A stretch of 64,000 nt of DNA from Amorphoplanes digitatis (GCF_014205335.1 NZ_JACHNH010000001.1:7000501-7064500); one strand, 5' to 3'. Positions 15,280 to 23,527 are shown, counted from the first letter of the stretch. A program made the numbers and translations. Notes: generated by a model not told the origin, from the sequence alone.

Positions 15280-17232
15280 TTAGCGGGGCTTTAGGCGGTG
15301 CAGCGTGTAGCCGCGGCCGGTGGGGTCCAGGTCGGTGGTGGCCTGTTTGAAGAGGTACTCGGCGCGCTCGTACGAGAGGCGGCCGCGGCCGGTGTCCGGG
15401 CAGCGATCGGCGGCGGCGGGCATCCGGGCCGGGCCTGGTCGACGGTCGGTGAGGAAGACCGGGCCCTGGGACCGGCCGGCCACCAGGGTCTCCAGCAGGC
15501 CGGCCGTTGCGGCCCGCCAGGTCACCCAGGCGGACCCCGAACGGGCCCGGCGGTCATCGAGGTCCAGGTCCTCGATGTTTAGCGACAGCACCGCCCGGAT
15601 ACCCGCCGCCGACTCGTGCAGCAGGCGCCACAGGGTTCGTTCGCGCAGCGGCAGGTCCGCGCGCGCCCAGAGCCGGTCCAGCTCCCCCGCGCCGATCGGC
15701 TCGGCGGCGCGGGTGCGGGCCTCGGCGCGCCGGGCCAGGCCCGCCGTGAGGTCGTCCGCCGAAGCCCAGGCGGCGAACGAGCGGATCGCGGACAGATGAC
15801 GGTTCCAGGTCCCGGCGGCCGTGCCGCCCCACTGCGTCGTGCAGGCCAGGGCCACCTGCTCCCCGGTCACCGACGCCAGCGGCACTCGCTCGCCCAGGGC
15901 GAGGCTCAGCCGCCCGAGGGTCTGCCCGTAGGAGCGCAACGTCTCGGCGCCCAGGTCCTCGCGGCCCAGGAAGGCGCGAACCGACTCACCCAGCGTGACG
16001 GCGACCGCCTCGGGAACGGCGATCCGCTCCGCTCGGCGGCGCAGGAACGCGCTCTCCGCGGCGTTGCCGGTCAGCGCCGCGGCCCGCTCGAACTCGGCGC
16101 GCGCCTCAGGTTCCCGGCCCAGCCGCAGCAGCAGATCACCCCGCACACCCGGCAGCAGGTGGTAGTCCCGCAGCGCCGGGTCCCCGCGCAGGGCGTCGAC
16201 CAGATCAAGGCCTGCCTGCGGGCCGCGGGCCTGGCCGACCGCCACCGCCCGGTTGAGCCGCACGATCGGCGTCGGCATCAGCCTGGCCAGCGCGTCGTAG
16301 AGGGCGGCGATCTGGACCCAGTCCGTCTCCTCGGCCGTACGGGCCTGTGCGTGACACACCGCGATCGCCGCCTGCAACACGTACGGTCCCGGCGTACCGC
16401 CGATCTCGCGGGCCCGGAGCAGCGCCGTGAAGCCGCGCCGGATGAGCAGCTGGTCCCAGCGGCCGCGGTTCTGGTCGTGGAGCTGGATCGGCTCGCCGTC
16501 CGGCCCGGTCCGCGCGGCCGCGCGCGACGACTGGATCTCCATGAGCGCGACCAGGCCGTGCACCTCGGCCTGGCCCGGCGCCAGCTCGGCGAGCATCCGG
16601 CCGAGCCGGAGCGCCTCGAGGCAGAGCGCGGGGCGGATCAGGTCGTCGCCGGAGGTCGCCGAGTAGCCCTCGTTGAAGATCAGGTAGACGACCTCGAGCA
16701 CCGAGGAGAGCCGGCCGGCCAGCTCACCCGCCTCCGGCAGGGCGAACGGCACCCCCGCCTCGGCCAGCGCGCGCTTCGCCGCCGCGATCCGCCCGGCGAC
16801 GACCGGCTCGGTCACCAGGAACGCGCGCGCGATCTCCCTGGTGGTGAGCCCGCCGACCACCCGAAGGGTCAGCGCGACCCGGGACTCGGTGGACAGCACC
16901 GGGTGGCAGGAGATGAACATCAGGCGCAGGACGTCGTCCCGCTCCGGCTCCGGCGGCTGGTCGTGCTCCCGGGCGTACGCCTCGGCCTTGCGCTCGTGCA
17001 GCCGGGCGCGGCGGACGTGGTCGACGGCCCGGCGCTTGGCGATCGCCGTCAGCCAGGCACCGGGATTGTCCGGAACACCCTCGGCCGGCCACTGCTCAAG
17101 GGCGGCGACCAGCGCGTCCTGCGCCAGCTCCTCGGCCAGGCCGACGTCCCGCACGATCCGCATCAGCCCGGCGATGATCCGGGCCGACTCGAGCTTCCAG
17201 ACCGCGTCGATCGTGCGGTGGATGTCCGTCAC
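15280..17232 (-). CDS. ECF42-type sigma factor fused to a truncated tyrosine recombinase domain
   Basis: A 650-residue protein. Residues 1-404 are a complete ECF42-type sigma factor: sigma region 2 (LAEELAQDALVAALEQWP, TAIAKRRAVDHVRRAR), region 4 (VGGLTTREIARAFLV), and the long C-terminal DUF6596/TPR-like domain with FNEGYSATSG. Residues 405-650 look like a tyrosine recombinase: a SAM-like core-binding part (ETLRSYGQTLGRLSLALGE, TWNRHLSAIRSFAAWA), the Arg-I box LLHESAAGIRAVLSLNIEDL, and an HxxR-like end LHRLKPR where the frame stops beside the minisatellite. The distal His and catalytic Tyr are missing, so recombination is unlikely. It lies 40 bases after a YciI gene, the usual ECF42 partner. 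Start GTG 17232. Confidence 0.85.
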   Translation of the reverse strand: MTDIHRTIDAVWKLESARIIAGLMRIVRDVGLAEELAQDALVAALEQWPAEGVPDNPGAWLTAIAKRRAVDHVRRARLHERKAEAYAREHDQPPEPERDDVLRLMFISCHPVLSTESRVALTLRVVGGLTTREIARAFLVTEPVVAGRIAAAKRALAEAGVPFALPEAGELAGRLSSVLEVVYLIFNEGYSATSGDDLIRPALCLEALRLGRMLAELAPGQAEVHGLVALMEIQSSRAAARTGPDGEPIQLHDQNRGRWDQLLIRRGFTALLRAREIGGTPGPYVLQAAIAVCHAQARTAEETDWVQIAALYDALARLMPTPIVRLNRAVAVGQARGPQAGLDLVDALRGDPALRDYHLLPGVRGDLLLRLGREPEARAEFERAAALTGNAAESAFLRRRAERIAVPEAVAVTLGESVRAFLGREDLGAETLRSYGQTLGRLSLALGERVPLASVTGEQVALACTTQWGGTAAGTWNRHLSAIRSFAAWASADDLTAGLARRAEARTRAAEPIGAGELDRLWARADLPLRERTLWRLLHESAAGIRAVLSLNIEDLDLDDRRARSGSAWVTWRAATAGLLETLVAGRSQGPVFLTDRRPGPARMPAAADRCPDTGRGRLSYERAEYLFKQATTDLDPTGRGYTLHRLKPR

Positions 17233-17272
17233 CCCCGGCCCGTTCCCGGGCCGGGGGTTCGGGTCGTCCGGA

Positions 17273-17596
17273 TCATGGCCCGAAGACCTGCTGGATCACG
17301 CTCTCGCCGTCGCCGACGATCCGCCGGAAGCGCCGGGTCAGCTCGATCGCCTCCTCCCGCGAGCGAACCTCGACCAGGGCGAAGCCGGCCACGGCCTCCT
17401 TCGCCTCGGTGAACGGCCCGTCGATGACCGTGATCTCGTCGCCGGCGGAGGTGACCCGAACGCCGCCGGGCTCAAGACCGCCGGTCGCGAGCAGGATGCC
17501 CGCCGCGGTCAGCTCCTCGACGAACTTGCCCATCTCGGCATACAGCTTCTCGTCGGCGGGCTCGTCGGTGGGCTTGGACATCATCAGGAAGCGCAT
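17273..17596 (-). CDS. YciI/DGPF-domain protein, ECF42 partner
   Basis: A 107-residue YCII-related protein starting MRFLMMSKPTDEP, with the signature VIDGPFTEAKEAVAGFALVEV (DGPF motif) and RRFRRIVGDGESVIQQVFGP at the end. ATG 17596 was preferred to an in-frame ATG at 17623 because GGAG lies 8 bases before it and the family normally starts MRFL/MKY. DGPF genes are the conserved neighbours of ECF42 sigma genes and are thought to be part of their signalling or regulon. It is cotranscribed with the sigma gene (40-base gap). Confidence 0.88.
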   Translation of the reverse strand: MRFLMMSKPTDEPADEKLYAEMGKFVEELTAAGILLATGGLEPGGVRVTSAGDEITVIDGPFTEAKEAVAGFALVEVRSREEAIELTRRFRRIVGDGESVIQQVFGP

Positions 17597-17643
17597 GGGT
17601 GCTCCGTTCTCGGTGTTTGCCATGCCCCAACGTCGAACGACTC

Positions 17644-17677
17644 ATGTGACAGGTAATCACATCATTCCCTGTCACAT
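17644..17677. promoter_or_regulatory. 10-bp inverted repeat between YciI and DUF998 genes
   Basis: ATGTGACAGG (17644-17653) and CCTGTCACAT (17668-17677) are perfect inverted arms 14 bases apart in the 136-base divergent intergenic region. It is a likely operator controlling one or both genes. No regulator is identified. Confidence 0.55.
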
Positions 17678-17732
17678 CCCGAATCCGACGCAGGGGCAGA
17701 ACCGCAGGATACGAACTCGAGAAGGGCCCGCA

Positions 17733-18380
17733 ATGACCACGCTCGCCACCCGCACCGCGTCCTCCACCACCGGCACCCGCACCCTGCTCGCCTGCCTCGC
17801 CGTCGCCGGCCCGCTCTGGGCGGCCGTCGCACTCGCCCAGGCGGCCACCCGCGCGGGCTTCGACCTCACCCGGCACCCGCTCAGCGCACTGAGCAACGGC
17901 ACGCTCGGCTGGCTACAGATCGCCAACTTCATGATCGCCGGAGCGCTGACCCTGGCCGGCGCCGTCGGCCTGCACCGCGCCCTGGCCCGAGGCTGGCTGC
18001 CGAGACTGGTCGCCGCATACGGGGTGGGAATGCTCGCCGCCGGCCTACTCGTCATGGACCCCGCCGACGGCTTCCCGATCGGCACGCCATACGGAATGCC
18101 CTCGTCCATGAGCTGGCACAGCTACGGCCACATGGCCGCGGGCACGCTCGCCTTCACCGCCGCGATCGCGGCCTGCTACGTCCTGGCCCACCGATTCACT
18201 CGCGCGGGAAACCCCCGAGCCGCGACAGCCTCGATCATCGCCGGGACAGCCCTGCTGGCCGGAAACCTGTGGGCGATGAGCGGCGGAACAGCCGGCACCC
18301 TCACGCTGGCCGTCGGCGCAATCACAGCGTCCCTCTGGATCTCCGCAGTCGCCGCCACCCTCGCAATAAACAGCAGGTGA
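17733..18380 (+). CDS. DUF998 integral membrane protein
   Basis: A 215-residue membrane protein with six predicted hydrophobic segments. It fits the DUF998 family: an N-terminal helix, FDLTRHPLSALSNGTLGWLQIANF in the first loop (RHPLSALSNG is the family hallmark), and WHSYGHMAAGTLAF in the middle. Function unknown. ATG 17733 has an AGAAGGG about 8 bases upstream. It is divergent from the YciI-sigma pair across a palindrome-bearing region; DUF998 genes are often placed beside regulators, so coregulation is plausible but not shown. Confidence 0.85.
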   Translation: MTTLATRTASSTTGTRTLLACLAVAGPLWAAVALAQAATRAGFDLTRHPLSALSNGTLGWLQIANFMIAGALTLAGAVGLHRALARGWLPRLVAAYGVGMLAAGLLVMDPADGFPIGTPYGMPSSMSWHSYGHMAAGTLAFTAAIAACYVLAHRFTRAGNPRAATASIIAGTALLAGNLWAMSGGTAGTLTLAVGAITASLWISAVAATLAINSR

Positions 18381-18432
18381 CCGCCTCGCCCCCTGTCAGA
18401 TCAAAAAGGACCCCTCGACTTCCCAACCCTTT

Positions 18433-18576
18433 TCCCTTACGCGGGGCGGGGTCAACAACCGCAGCAGCGACGTCCTCGCCCCGCTCACGGCCGAACCCCT
18501 GCCCACGCTGCGCGAGGGTCCAGGCCGAGCACCGGCAGCGCCCCCGGCGATCGGAACCCTTTCTGCCGCACTCACG
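18433..18576 (+). repeat. Dispersed ~145-bp repeat, copy B
   Basis: Starts CCCTTACGCGGGGCGGGGTC and ends GCCGCACTCACG; homologous in block order to copy A. Copy C lies inverted on the other side of the SUFU gene. Between 18577 and 18679 I see no gene or structure. Confidence 0.78.
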
Positions 18577-18679
18577 CCCACCGCCAACCCCAGACCCTCT
18601 CGACCCGCAGAGCGTCGGTCCGCCCACTCAGCTCCGGATCGCCGACCCCGATCGCCAGGCCTTCGACTCCACGCCTCCG

Positions 18680-18766
18680 AAAGACCGCCGTAACCTCCCA
18701 GCCGGTCACCATCCAGGCTGGTCAGCACACTCGGCGCCGACACATCACCGCCACCATGATCGGCGG
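18680..18766 (+). repeat. ~87-bp imperfect direct repeat, left copy
   Basis: Contains CCCAGCCGGT, TCCAGGCTGGTC, CCGACACA and CCACCGC-like blocks in the same order and spacing as 19242-19333. It abuts the SUFU start codon. Confidence 0.65.
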
Positions 18767-19426
18767 GTGGCTGATGTGATCGAGCATCTGGAGTCGTTTC
18801 TTGGGCATATGTCTGGCGGCAGCCGAGGTGATGAAACGACGCCAGAAGGGGTGCAGTTGGCGTGGTTCCCTGACTCGCCGTTCCCCGGGGTGACGACGCC
18901 GGTCACCGTCGACCTGTCACGGCGTCATCTCGCTATGCCGAATGGTGGGGCTTTGCACCAAGAGTTGATGATGCATGTTCCAAAGAGCGACTATCCGGCC
19001 AGAGCTGCGGGGCTGTTGTTCCAGGTGGCCGGTGAGATGGTGCGCCGGGGATCCGCATTGCAGCATGCTCAGGTCATCGGCCCGCATGGTCCCCTGTTTC
19101 CGGGCAGTCAGATGACGGCCATGGTCGCGATCAGCCCGTTGTATCTGCCCGACGCCTCTGCTTTTGTCCGCGTCGAGGATTCGGTGCCAGTGGTCTTGAC
19201 GTGGTTGGTGCCGATCACCGATGGCGAGGCCGAATTTAGCTCGGAAGACCCGCCACGGCCTTCCCAGCCGGTGGGCCGTCCAGGCTGGTCGGCGCAATCG
19301 GGCCGACACAACGCCACCGCCGCCGCGACCGGCGTGAGTGCGGCAGAGAGCGTGTCGACCCGCTGGGGTCGCCACCCCTATGCGGCCTGGACCCTCGCGC
19401 AGCGCGGGGGGAAGTTCGAACCGTGA
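18767..19426 (+). CDS. SUFU-domain protein with repeat-derived C-terminus
   Basis: Suppressor-of-fused-like domain protein. Residues 1 to about 157 match the family, with IEHLESFLGHMSGGS at the start, VQLAWFPDSPFPGVTTPVTV, MPNGGALHQELMMHVP and VPVVLTWLVPITDGEAEF. SUFU proteins usually continue another 20-40 residues; here the frame instead enters a direct repeat and then repeat copy C, giving about 60 low-complexity residues to the stop at 19426. The domain is therefore probably truncated. GTG 18767 (or GTG 18776) is the likely start; no clear ribosome site. Bacterial SUFU proteins are common as immunity proteins of polymorphic toxins, but no toxin gene is adjacent. Confidence 0.75.
   Translation: MADVIEHLESFLGHMSGGSRGDETTPEGVQLAWFPDSPFPGVTTPVTVDLSRRHLAMPNGGALHQELMMHVPKSDYPARAAGLLFQVAGEMVRRGSALQHAQVIGPHGPLFPGSQMTAMVAISPLYLPDASAFVRVEDSVPVVLTWLVPITDGEAEFSSEDPPRPSQPVGRPGWSAQSGRHNATAAATGVSAAESVSTRWGRHPYAAWTLAQRGGKFEP
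19242..19333 (+). repeat. ~90-bp imperfect direct repeat, right copy
   Basis: Same block order as 18680-18766 (CCCAGCCGGT, TCCAGGCTGGTC, CCGACACAACGCCACCGCC). It replaces the expected 3' end of the SUFU gene and abuts repeat copy C. Confidence 0.65.
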
Positions 19427-19476
19427 GTAGGTCGAGGGCGTCGCTGGTGCGGTTGATGACGCCGCCCTGCGTAAAA
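19333..19476 (-). repeat. Dispersed ~145-bp repeat, copy C (inverted)
   Basis: Read on the minus strand it starts TTTTACGCAGGGCGGCGTCA and ends GCCGCACTCACG, matching copies A and B. With copy B it forms a long imperfect inverted repeat around the SUFU gene. Confidence 0.78.
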
Positions 19477-19502
19477 GAAGAAGGGTTTGGGGAAGTGGCG
19501 AA

Positions 19503-22373
19503 TTAATCGATTAGGCCTAGGCGGTGGGCTACGGCTGCTGCTTCGCCGCGGTTTGCTACTTCCAGTTTCGCGATGATGCGGGAGACGTGCACGCTCGCCG
19601 TCTTCGGTGAGATGTAGAGCTGTTGTGCGATCCGGCTGTTGCTGCGTCCCTCGGCCACCAGCCGCAGCACCTCGCGTTCGCGGTCGGTCAGCGCCTGTGT
19701 GCCGGCCGGCGCCGGTTGGGCCGCCGAGCGCAGTCCGATGCGCCGCGCCAGGGTGTCGGCGGCCGTGGTGAGGGGAACGGCGCCGAGTGCGGCCGCGATG
19801 GCCGCCACCTCCTCCAGCGCCTCGCCCGCGGCTACGCGGTCGCCGGCGCCGGCCGCGGCGTTCGCCAGTCCGAGCAGGGCCACCGCCAGCGGGTGGCGCT
19901 GGCCGTCGGCGCGCCAGGCCGTCACGGCGTCGCGCCACAGCTCCGGCCGGCCCTCCAGCGCCGCGTCCACCTGTGCCGCGTAGGCGCGGTCGGCGCCGTA
20001 GCGCCGGGGCAGGTCCGCCGCGACCTGCCGGATCCGGGCGGTCAGGTCCTCGTCCCTCGATTCCGCGGCGGTCGTCGCCGCCGCGGCGAGGACCGGCCAC
20101 CCGTAGCGGGGGCGGTCGGCGATGGCCGGCTCGGTCACCGCCTGCCGGGCCGCCGTCAGTGCCTCCGTGGCGTCGTCGGCGTGCTGGGCGACGAGGATGC
20201 GCAGCTCCAGCAGGGCCAGCCGGTTCTCCCGGTGCAGGAACGGGCGGCTGAGGAACGCGATCGCCCGGTGCGCGGTCGGCTCGGCACCCTCGTGCCCCCG
20301 GGCCAGGCGCAGGCGGGCCCGCATGCGCAGCCACGGCAGCGCCAGCGTGCCGGGCGGGTCCAGCCGGGCCGCCTCCGCGCACCGCGCGTCGGCCTCGTCC
20401 CAGCGGCCGAGTGCGATCAGCGCCTCGGCGTGGTTGGCCAGCAGGAACACCCCGGTGGTCCGGTGTACGCCGACCCGGTCCGCGTATGGGATGCCCTCCG
20501 CCGCCGCGGCCGCCGACTCCTCGTAGCGGCCGAGTTCGAAGAGGGCGTCGGACACGTTGACCAGGGCGCGGGCCAGGTTCGGCAGATCGCCGTTCTCGCG
20601 GGCGAGCGCCGCCGCGGCCGTCATCGAGGGCAGGCCCTCGTCGGGCGACATCCGGCCGCCGCAGACCTGGCCGAACGTGATGGTGGCCGAGACCTGCGTG
20701 CTCGCGTCGCCGATCTCGGCGGCGGCCGCAATGGCCTCCTCCGCGACCCGGCCGGCCTCCTCGCCGTCGTCGGCGCCGTGGAGCGCGTAGGCGACGTCGG
20801 CGAGCAGCATGACGCGCTCCGGCGACGGCGCCGCGGACCGCAGCAGCGCGTGCGCCGCGCGGACCTCGGCCGCGCCGTCGCTCTTGCCGGCGTTGAAGAG
20901 CAGCTTGCTGCGCCGCACCAGCAGCCTCGCGGCCCGCACCGGTTCGGCCTCGGCGTCCAGGTCCGTCAGCGCGGCCTTTGTCAGCTTCAGCGCCCGCTGG
21001 TGGTCGCCGGCGTCGATCGCCACCAGGCCGGTCTGCTCCAGCAGGTCCAGGTGGCTGGCGCCGAGCAGCCTCGCCGCGTCCGGCACCAGCTCCCAGAGCT
21101 CGAGGACCCGTTCCAGGAGGCGGGCCTGCTCCGCGTACGCGTAGCGGCGGCCGGCCGCGTCGGCCGCGAGCCGGGCCGAGGTCAGGGCGCGCGCGTAGTT
21201 GTGCGCCGCGTACCAGTGGTGGGCGATCTCCGCCGGGGCGCGGCCCGCCGCGACGAGCTGCGGCTCGGCCTCGACGGCCTCGGCGTACCGGGCGTGCAGG
21301 CGGGTGTGCTCCCCCGGCAGCAGATCATCGTGTACGGCCTCACGGACCAGCGCGTGCCGGAACTCGAACCCGTCGTCGGCGTCGACGACGATAAGTTGCG
21401 CCGCCACGACCGCGCGCAGCGCCGGCTCCAGCTCGGCGTCCTCGACGCCGGCCACGCGGCGCAGCAGTTCGTGGCCGAACCGGGTGCCGCCGACCGCGGC
21501 CACCCGCAGCAGCTGCTGTGAGGCATCCGGCAGCTGGTCGGCCCGGGCCAGCAGGAGGTCGCGCAGGCTGTGCGGGATGTCGGCGCAGCCCGGGTCCCCT
21601 GAGGCGGCGAACTGCTCGATGAAGAACGGGTTGCCCTGCGCGCGCTCGTGGATCGTGTCGACGGTCCGCGGCTCCGGCTCGCCGCCGAGCAGGTGGGCCA
21701 CCATCTCGGCGGTGCCGTCCCGGTCGAGGCGCTCGAGCTCGACCCGCTGCACCCCGCGTACGCGGTCAAGCTCGGCCAGGAACGGCCGCAGCGGATGGCC
21801 GCGGTGCAGTTCGTCGGTCCGGTAGGTGGCCAGCAGGAGCACGTACGGCAGGCGCGCCGCGCGGACCAGGAAGCCGATCAGGTCGCGCGTCGACCGGTCG
21901 GCCCAGTGCAGATCCTCGATCACCAGCACCAGCGGCTGCTGCCGGGAGAGCCGGTCGAACAGGGCGGCGACCAGCTCGAACAGGACGCCGCGGCGGGCGT
22001 CCCCGACGACGTCGATCGGCGGCGGACCGAGCTCGGGCAGCAGCCGGGCGAACTCGTCCTCGCGCCCGTCCAGGACCGCCGGCCCGTCGGCGTGCACGAG
22101 CCGGCGCAGCGCGGCCCCGAACGGCGCGAACGGCAGGCCCTCCTCGCCGAGCTCCAGGCATTGCCCGGTGAGTACCCGGGCGCCGTCCTCGGCCGCCGCG
22201 CGGGAGAACTCCTCCACCAGGCGGGTCTTGCCCACGCCGGCCTCGCCGCCGACCAGAACGGTCGACGGCTCGGCACCGCGGGTGCGTTTCAGCGCGTCGC
22301 GCAGCGCGGAGAGGTCAGCCTCCCGGCCGACGAGAACCTCGCTGCCTGCCCGCGCCGTCACGCCGTCGAGCAT
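19503..22373 (-). CDS. LuxR-family LAL transcriptional regulator
   Basis: Large ATP-binding regulator of the LuxR type (LAL), 956 residues. The N-terminal AAA/STAND module has Walker A GGEAGVGKTRLVEEF near residue 41 and Walker B LVLVIEDLHWADRST near 150. The middle is TPR-like helical repeats (350-850). The C-terminus is a LuxR helix-turn-helix, LTDREREVLRLVAEGRSNSR and onward to the end. The 956-residue length is typical. ATG 22373 gives the usual start just before the GREADL segment; upstream in-frame codons lack a ribosome site. A 61-residue gene lies 41 bases upstream on the same strand. LAL targets cannot be inferred from sequence. Confidence 0.88.
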   Translation of the reverse strand: MLDGVTARAGSEVLVGREADLSALRDALKRTRGAEPSTVLVGGEAGVGKTRLVEEFSRAAAEDGARVLTGQCLELGEEGLPFAPFGAALRRLVHADGPAVLDGREDEFARLLPELGPPPIDVVGDARRGVLFELVAALFDRLSRQQPLVLVIEDLHWADRSTRDLIGFLVRAARLPYVLLLATYRTDELHRGHPLRPFLAELDRVRGVQRVELERLDRDGTAEMVAHLLGGEPEPRTVDTIHERAQGNPFFIEQFAASGDPGCADIPHSLRDLLLARADQLPDASQQLLRVAAVGGTRFGHELLRRVAGVEDAELEPALRAVVAAQLIVVDADDGFEFRHALVREAVHDDLLPGEHTRLHARYAEAVEAEPQLVAAGRAPAEIAHHWYAAHNYARALTSARLAADAAGRRYAYAEQARLLERVLELWELVPDAARLLGASHLDLLEQTGLVAIDAGDHQRALKLTKAALTDLDAEAEPVRAARLLVRRSKLLFNAGKSDGAAEVRAAHALLRSAAPSPERVMLLADVAYALHGADDGEEAGRVAEEAIAAAAEIGDASTQVSATITFGQVCGGRMSPDEGLPSMTAAAALARENGDLPNLARALVNVSDALFELGRYEESAAAAAEGIPYADRVGVHRTTGVFLLANHAEALIALGRWDEADARCAEAARLDPPGTLALPWLRMRARLRLARGHEGAEPTAHRAIAFLSRPFLHRENRLALLELRILVAQHADDATEALTAARQAVTEPAIADRPRYGWPVLAAAATTAAESRDEDLTARIRQVAADLPRRYGADRAYAAQVDAALEGRPELWRDAVTAWRADGQRHPLAVALLGLANAAAGAGDRVAAGEALEEVAAIAAALGAVPLTTAADTLARRIGLRSAAQPAPAGTQALTDREREVLRLVAEGRSNSRIAQQLYISPKTASVHVSRIIAKLEVANRGEAAAVAHRLGLID

Positions 22374-22414
22374 GTCACGCCACAGCCATGGCGCGCCTGC
22401 CCCGATCAGCACGG

Positions 22415-22600
22415 TCACGACGCCGCGGGCGCCCGTACCGGGCGTGGCCTGCGTGCGGGCCGGTGCCACCACGCGTGGCGGTGCCGGCCGGCGCCGGACG
22501 CCGCCCGCGCGAGGTGGTCGGCGTGCGCCTCACGCTGCCACTCGGCGGCGCGCTGGTGGTACAGGTCGAGCAGGTACTGGGGGTCGTTGGGCTCGAACAT
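22415..22600 (-). CDS. Small basic protein (61 aa), unknown
   Basis: Starts MFEPNDPQYLLDLYHQRAAE, an amphipathic acidic-start helix, then a His/Arg/Pro-rich basic tail. GAGGAG lies 5 bases before the ATG at 22600, good support for translation. It is followed after 41 bases by the LAL regulator on the same strand and is divergent from DUF4191 across an operator-like inverted repeat. Function unknown. Confidence 0.65.
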   Translation of the reverse strand: MFEPNDPQYLLDLYHQRAAEWQREAHADHLARAASGAGRHRHAWWHRPARRPRPVRAPAAS

Positions 22601-22695
22601 GGCAACTCCTCGCGATCGGTCGTCCTTGCTGTCATCGACTCTTCGCGCGAAGGTGGCGCCCCCGCATGGGGAAGGTGCCTCATATCCGGGCCGGG

Positions 22696-22732
22696 GGTGC
22701 CTTACGTGCGGGTCCTGGGCGAGTAAGGCACC
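22696..22732. promoter_or_regulatory. 10-bp inverted repeat upstream of DUF4191
   Basis: GGTGCCTTAC (22696-22705) and GTAAGGCACC (22723-22732) are perfect arms 17 bases apart, with a third half-site-like GGTGCCTCAT just before. The right arm sits where the -35 of a promoter with -10 TACACT (22744-22749) would lie, so binding would affect that promoter. The ATG follows that -10 by 7 bases, suggesting a leaderless DUF4191 mRNA. Confidence 0.6.
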
Positions 22733-22756
22733 TCGGTGACCATTACACTTTCGGGT

Positions 22757-23446
22757 ATGGCAAAACCCCAGGAGAAGGTCTCGTTCGTCGAGCGCCTGAA
22801 GCAGATCGGCCAGGTGTTCGCGTTCACCGCGAAGCAGGACAGATGGTTCGTCCCGCTGATCATCGCGGCGGTCCTGATCCCGGCGGCGCTGACCGTGGTG
22901 GCTGTCCTCCTTCTCGGCTGGATCTGGATCCCGATCGGCGTCATGGTCGCGCTGCTGGCGGCCCTGATCGTGCTCAACCTGCGCTCGAACACGGCGATGA
23001 TGAACGCGGCGGAGGGCCAGCCCGGCGCGGCGGCCTCGATCGTCGAGAACATGCGCGGCGACTGGCGGGTCCGCCCGGCGGCGAGCTCGACCACCCAGTT
23101 CGACATGGTGCACGTGGTGATCGGCCGCCCCGGCGTGATCCTGCTGGGCGAGGGGCAGCCCCAGCGCGTCCGCAGCCTGATGGGCCAGGAGAAGCGCCGC
23201 CTGTCCAAGGTCATCGGCAACGCCCCGATGTACGACTACCTGATCGGCCAGGGCGAGGGCGAGCTGTCGATCCGCAAGCTCCGCACGACGGTGATGAAGC
23301 TGCCCCGGAACCTGACGGGCAAGGACGTCAACGCGCTGGACAAGCGCCTGGGCGCCCTGATGGCCCGCCCGCAGATGCCCAAGGGCGCGATCCCCAAGAA
23401 CATGCGGCCGGGCGGCAAGGGCATGCGCCAGCAGCGCCCCCGCTGA
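22757..23446 (+). CDS. DUF4191 membrane protein, usual lipA neighbour
   Basis: A 229-residue protein starting MAKPQEKVSFVERLKQIGQV, with two adjacent membrane segments (about 34-55 and 58-77) and a basic cytoplasmic C-terminal region rich in Lys/Arg and ending GKGMRQQRPR. These features are those of DUF4191, encoded next to lipA in many actinobacteria (Rv2219 in M. tuberculosis, from memory). Here lipA lies 9.5 kb away because an accessory island has inserted between them. ATG 22757 is preferred over 22736. It ends 22 bases before a terminator hairpin. Function unknown. Confidence 0.86.
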   Translation: MAKPQEKVSFVERLKQIGQVFAFTAKQDRWFVPLIIAAVLIPAALTVVAVLLLGWIWIPIGVMVALLAALIVLNLRSNTAMMNAAEGQPGAAASIVENMRGDWRVRPAASSTTQFDMVHVVIGRPGVILLGEGQPQRVRSLMGQEKRRLSKVIGNAPMYDYLIGQGEGELSIRKLRTTVMKLPRNLTGKDVNALDKRLGALMARPQMPKGAIPKNMRPGGKGMRQQRPR

Positions 23447-23468
23447 CCGGGCGCCTCAGCACGCCGAC

Positions 23469-23499
23469 AAGGGCGGGACATCGTCGATGTCCCGCCCTT
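23469..23499 (+). terminator. Hairpin terminator after DUF4191
   Basis: Perfect 13-bp arms AAGGGCGGGACAT and ATGTCCCGCCCTT around a 5-base loop. There is no clean T-run afterwards, as is common in high-GC actinobacteria. Confidence 0.72.
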
Positions 23500-23527
23500 C
23501 GACATCTCCGTTCCGATGTGGAGTCCC

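Noticed and set aside
14606..15283. Open frames through the minisatellite on both strands
   Set aside because: The peptides are pure repeat translation, without start signals or family similarity.
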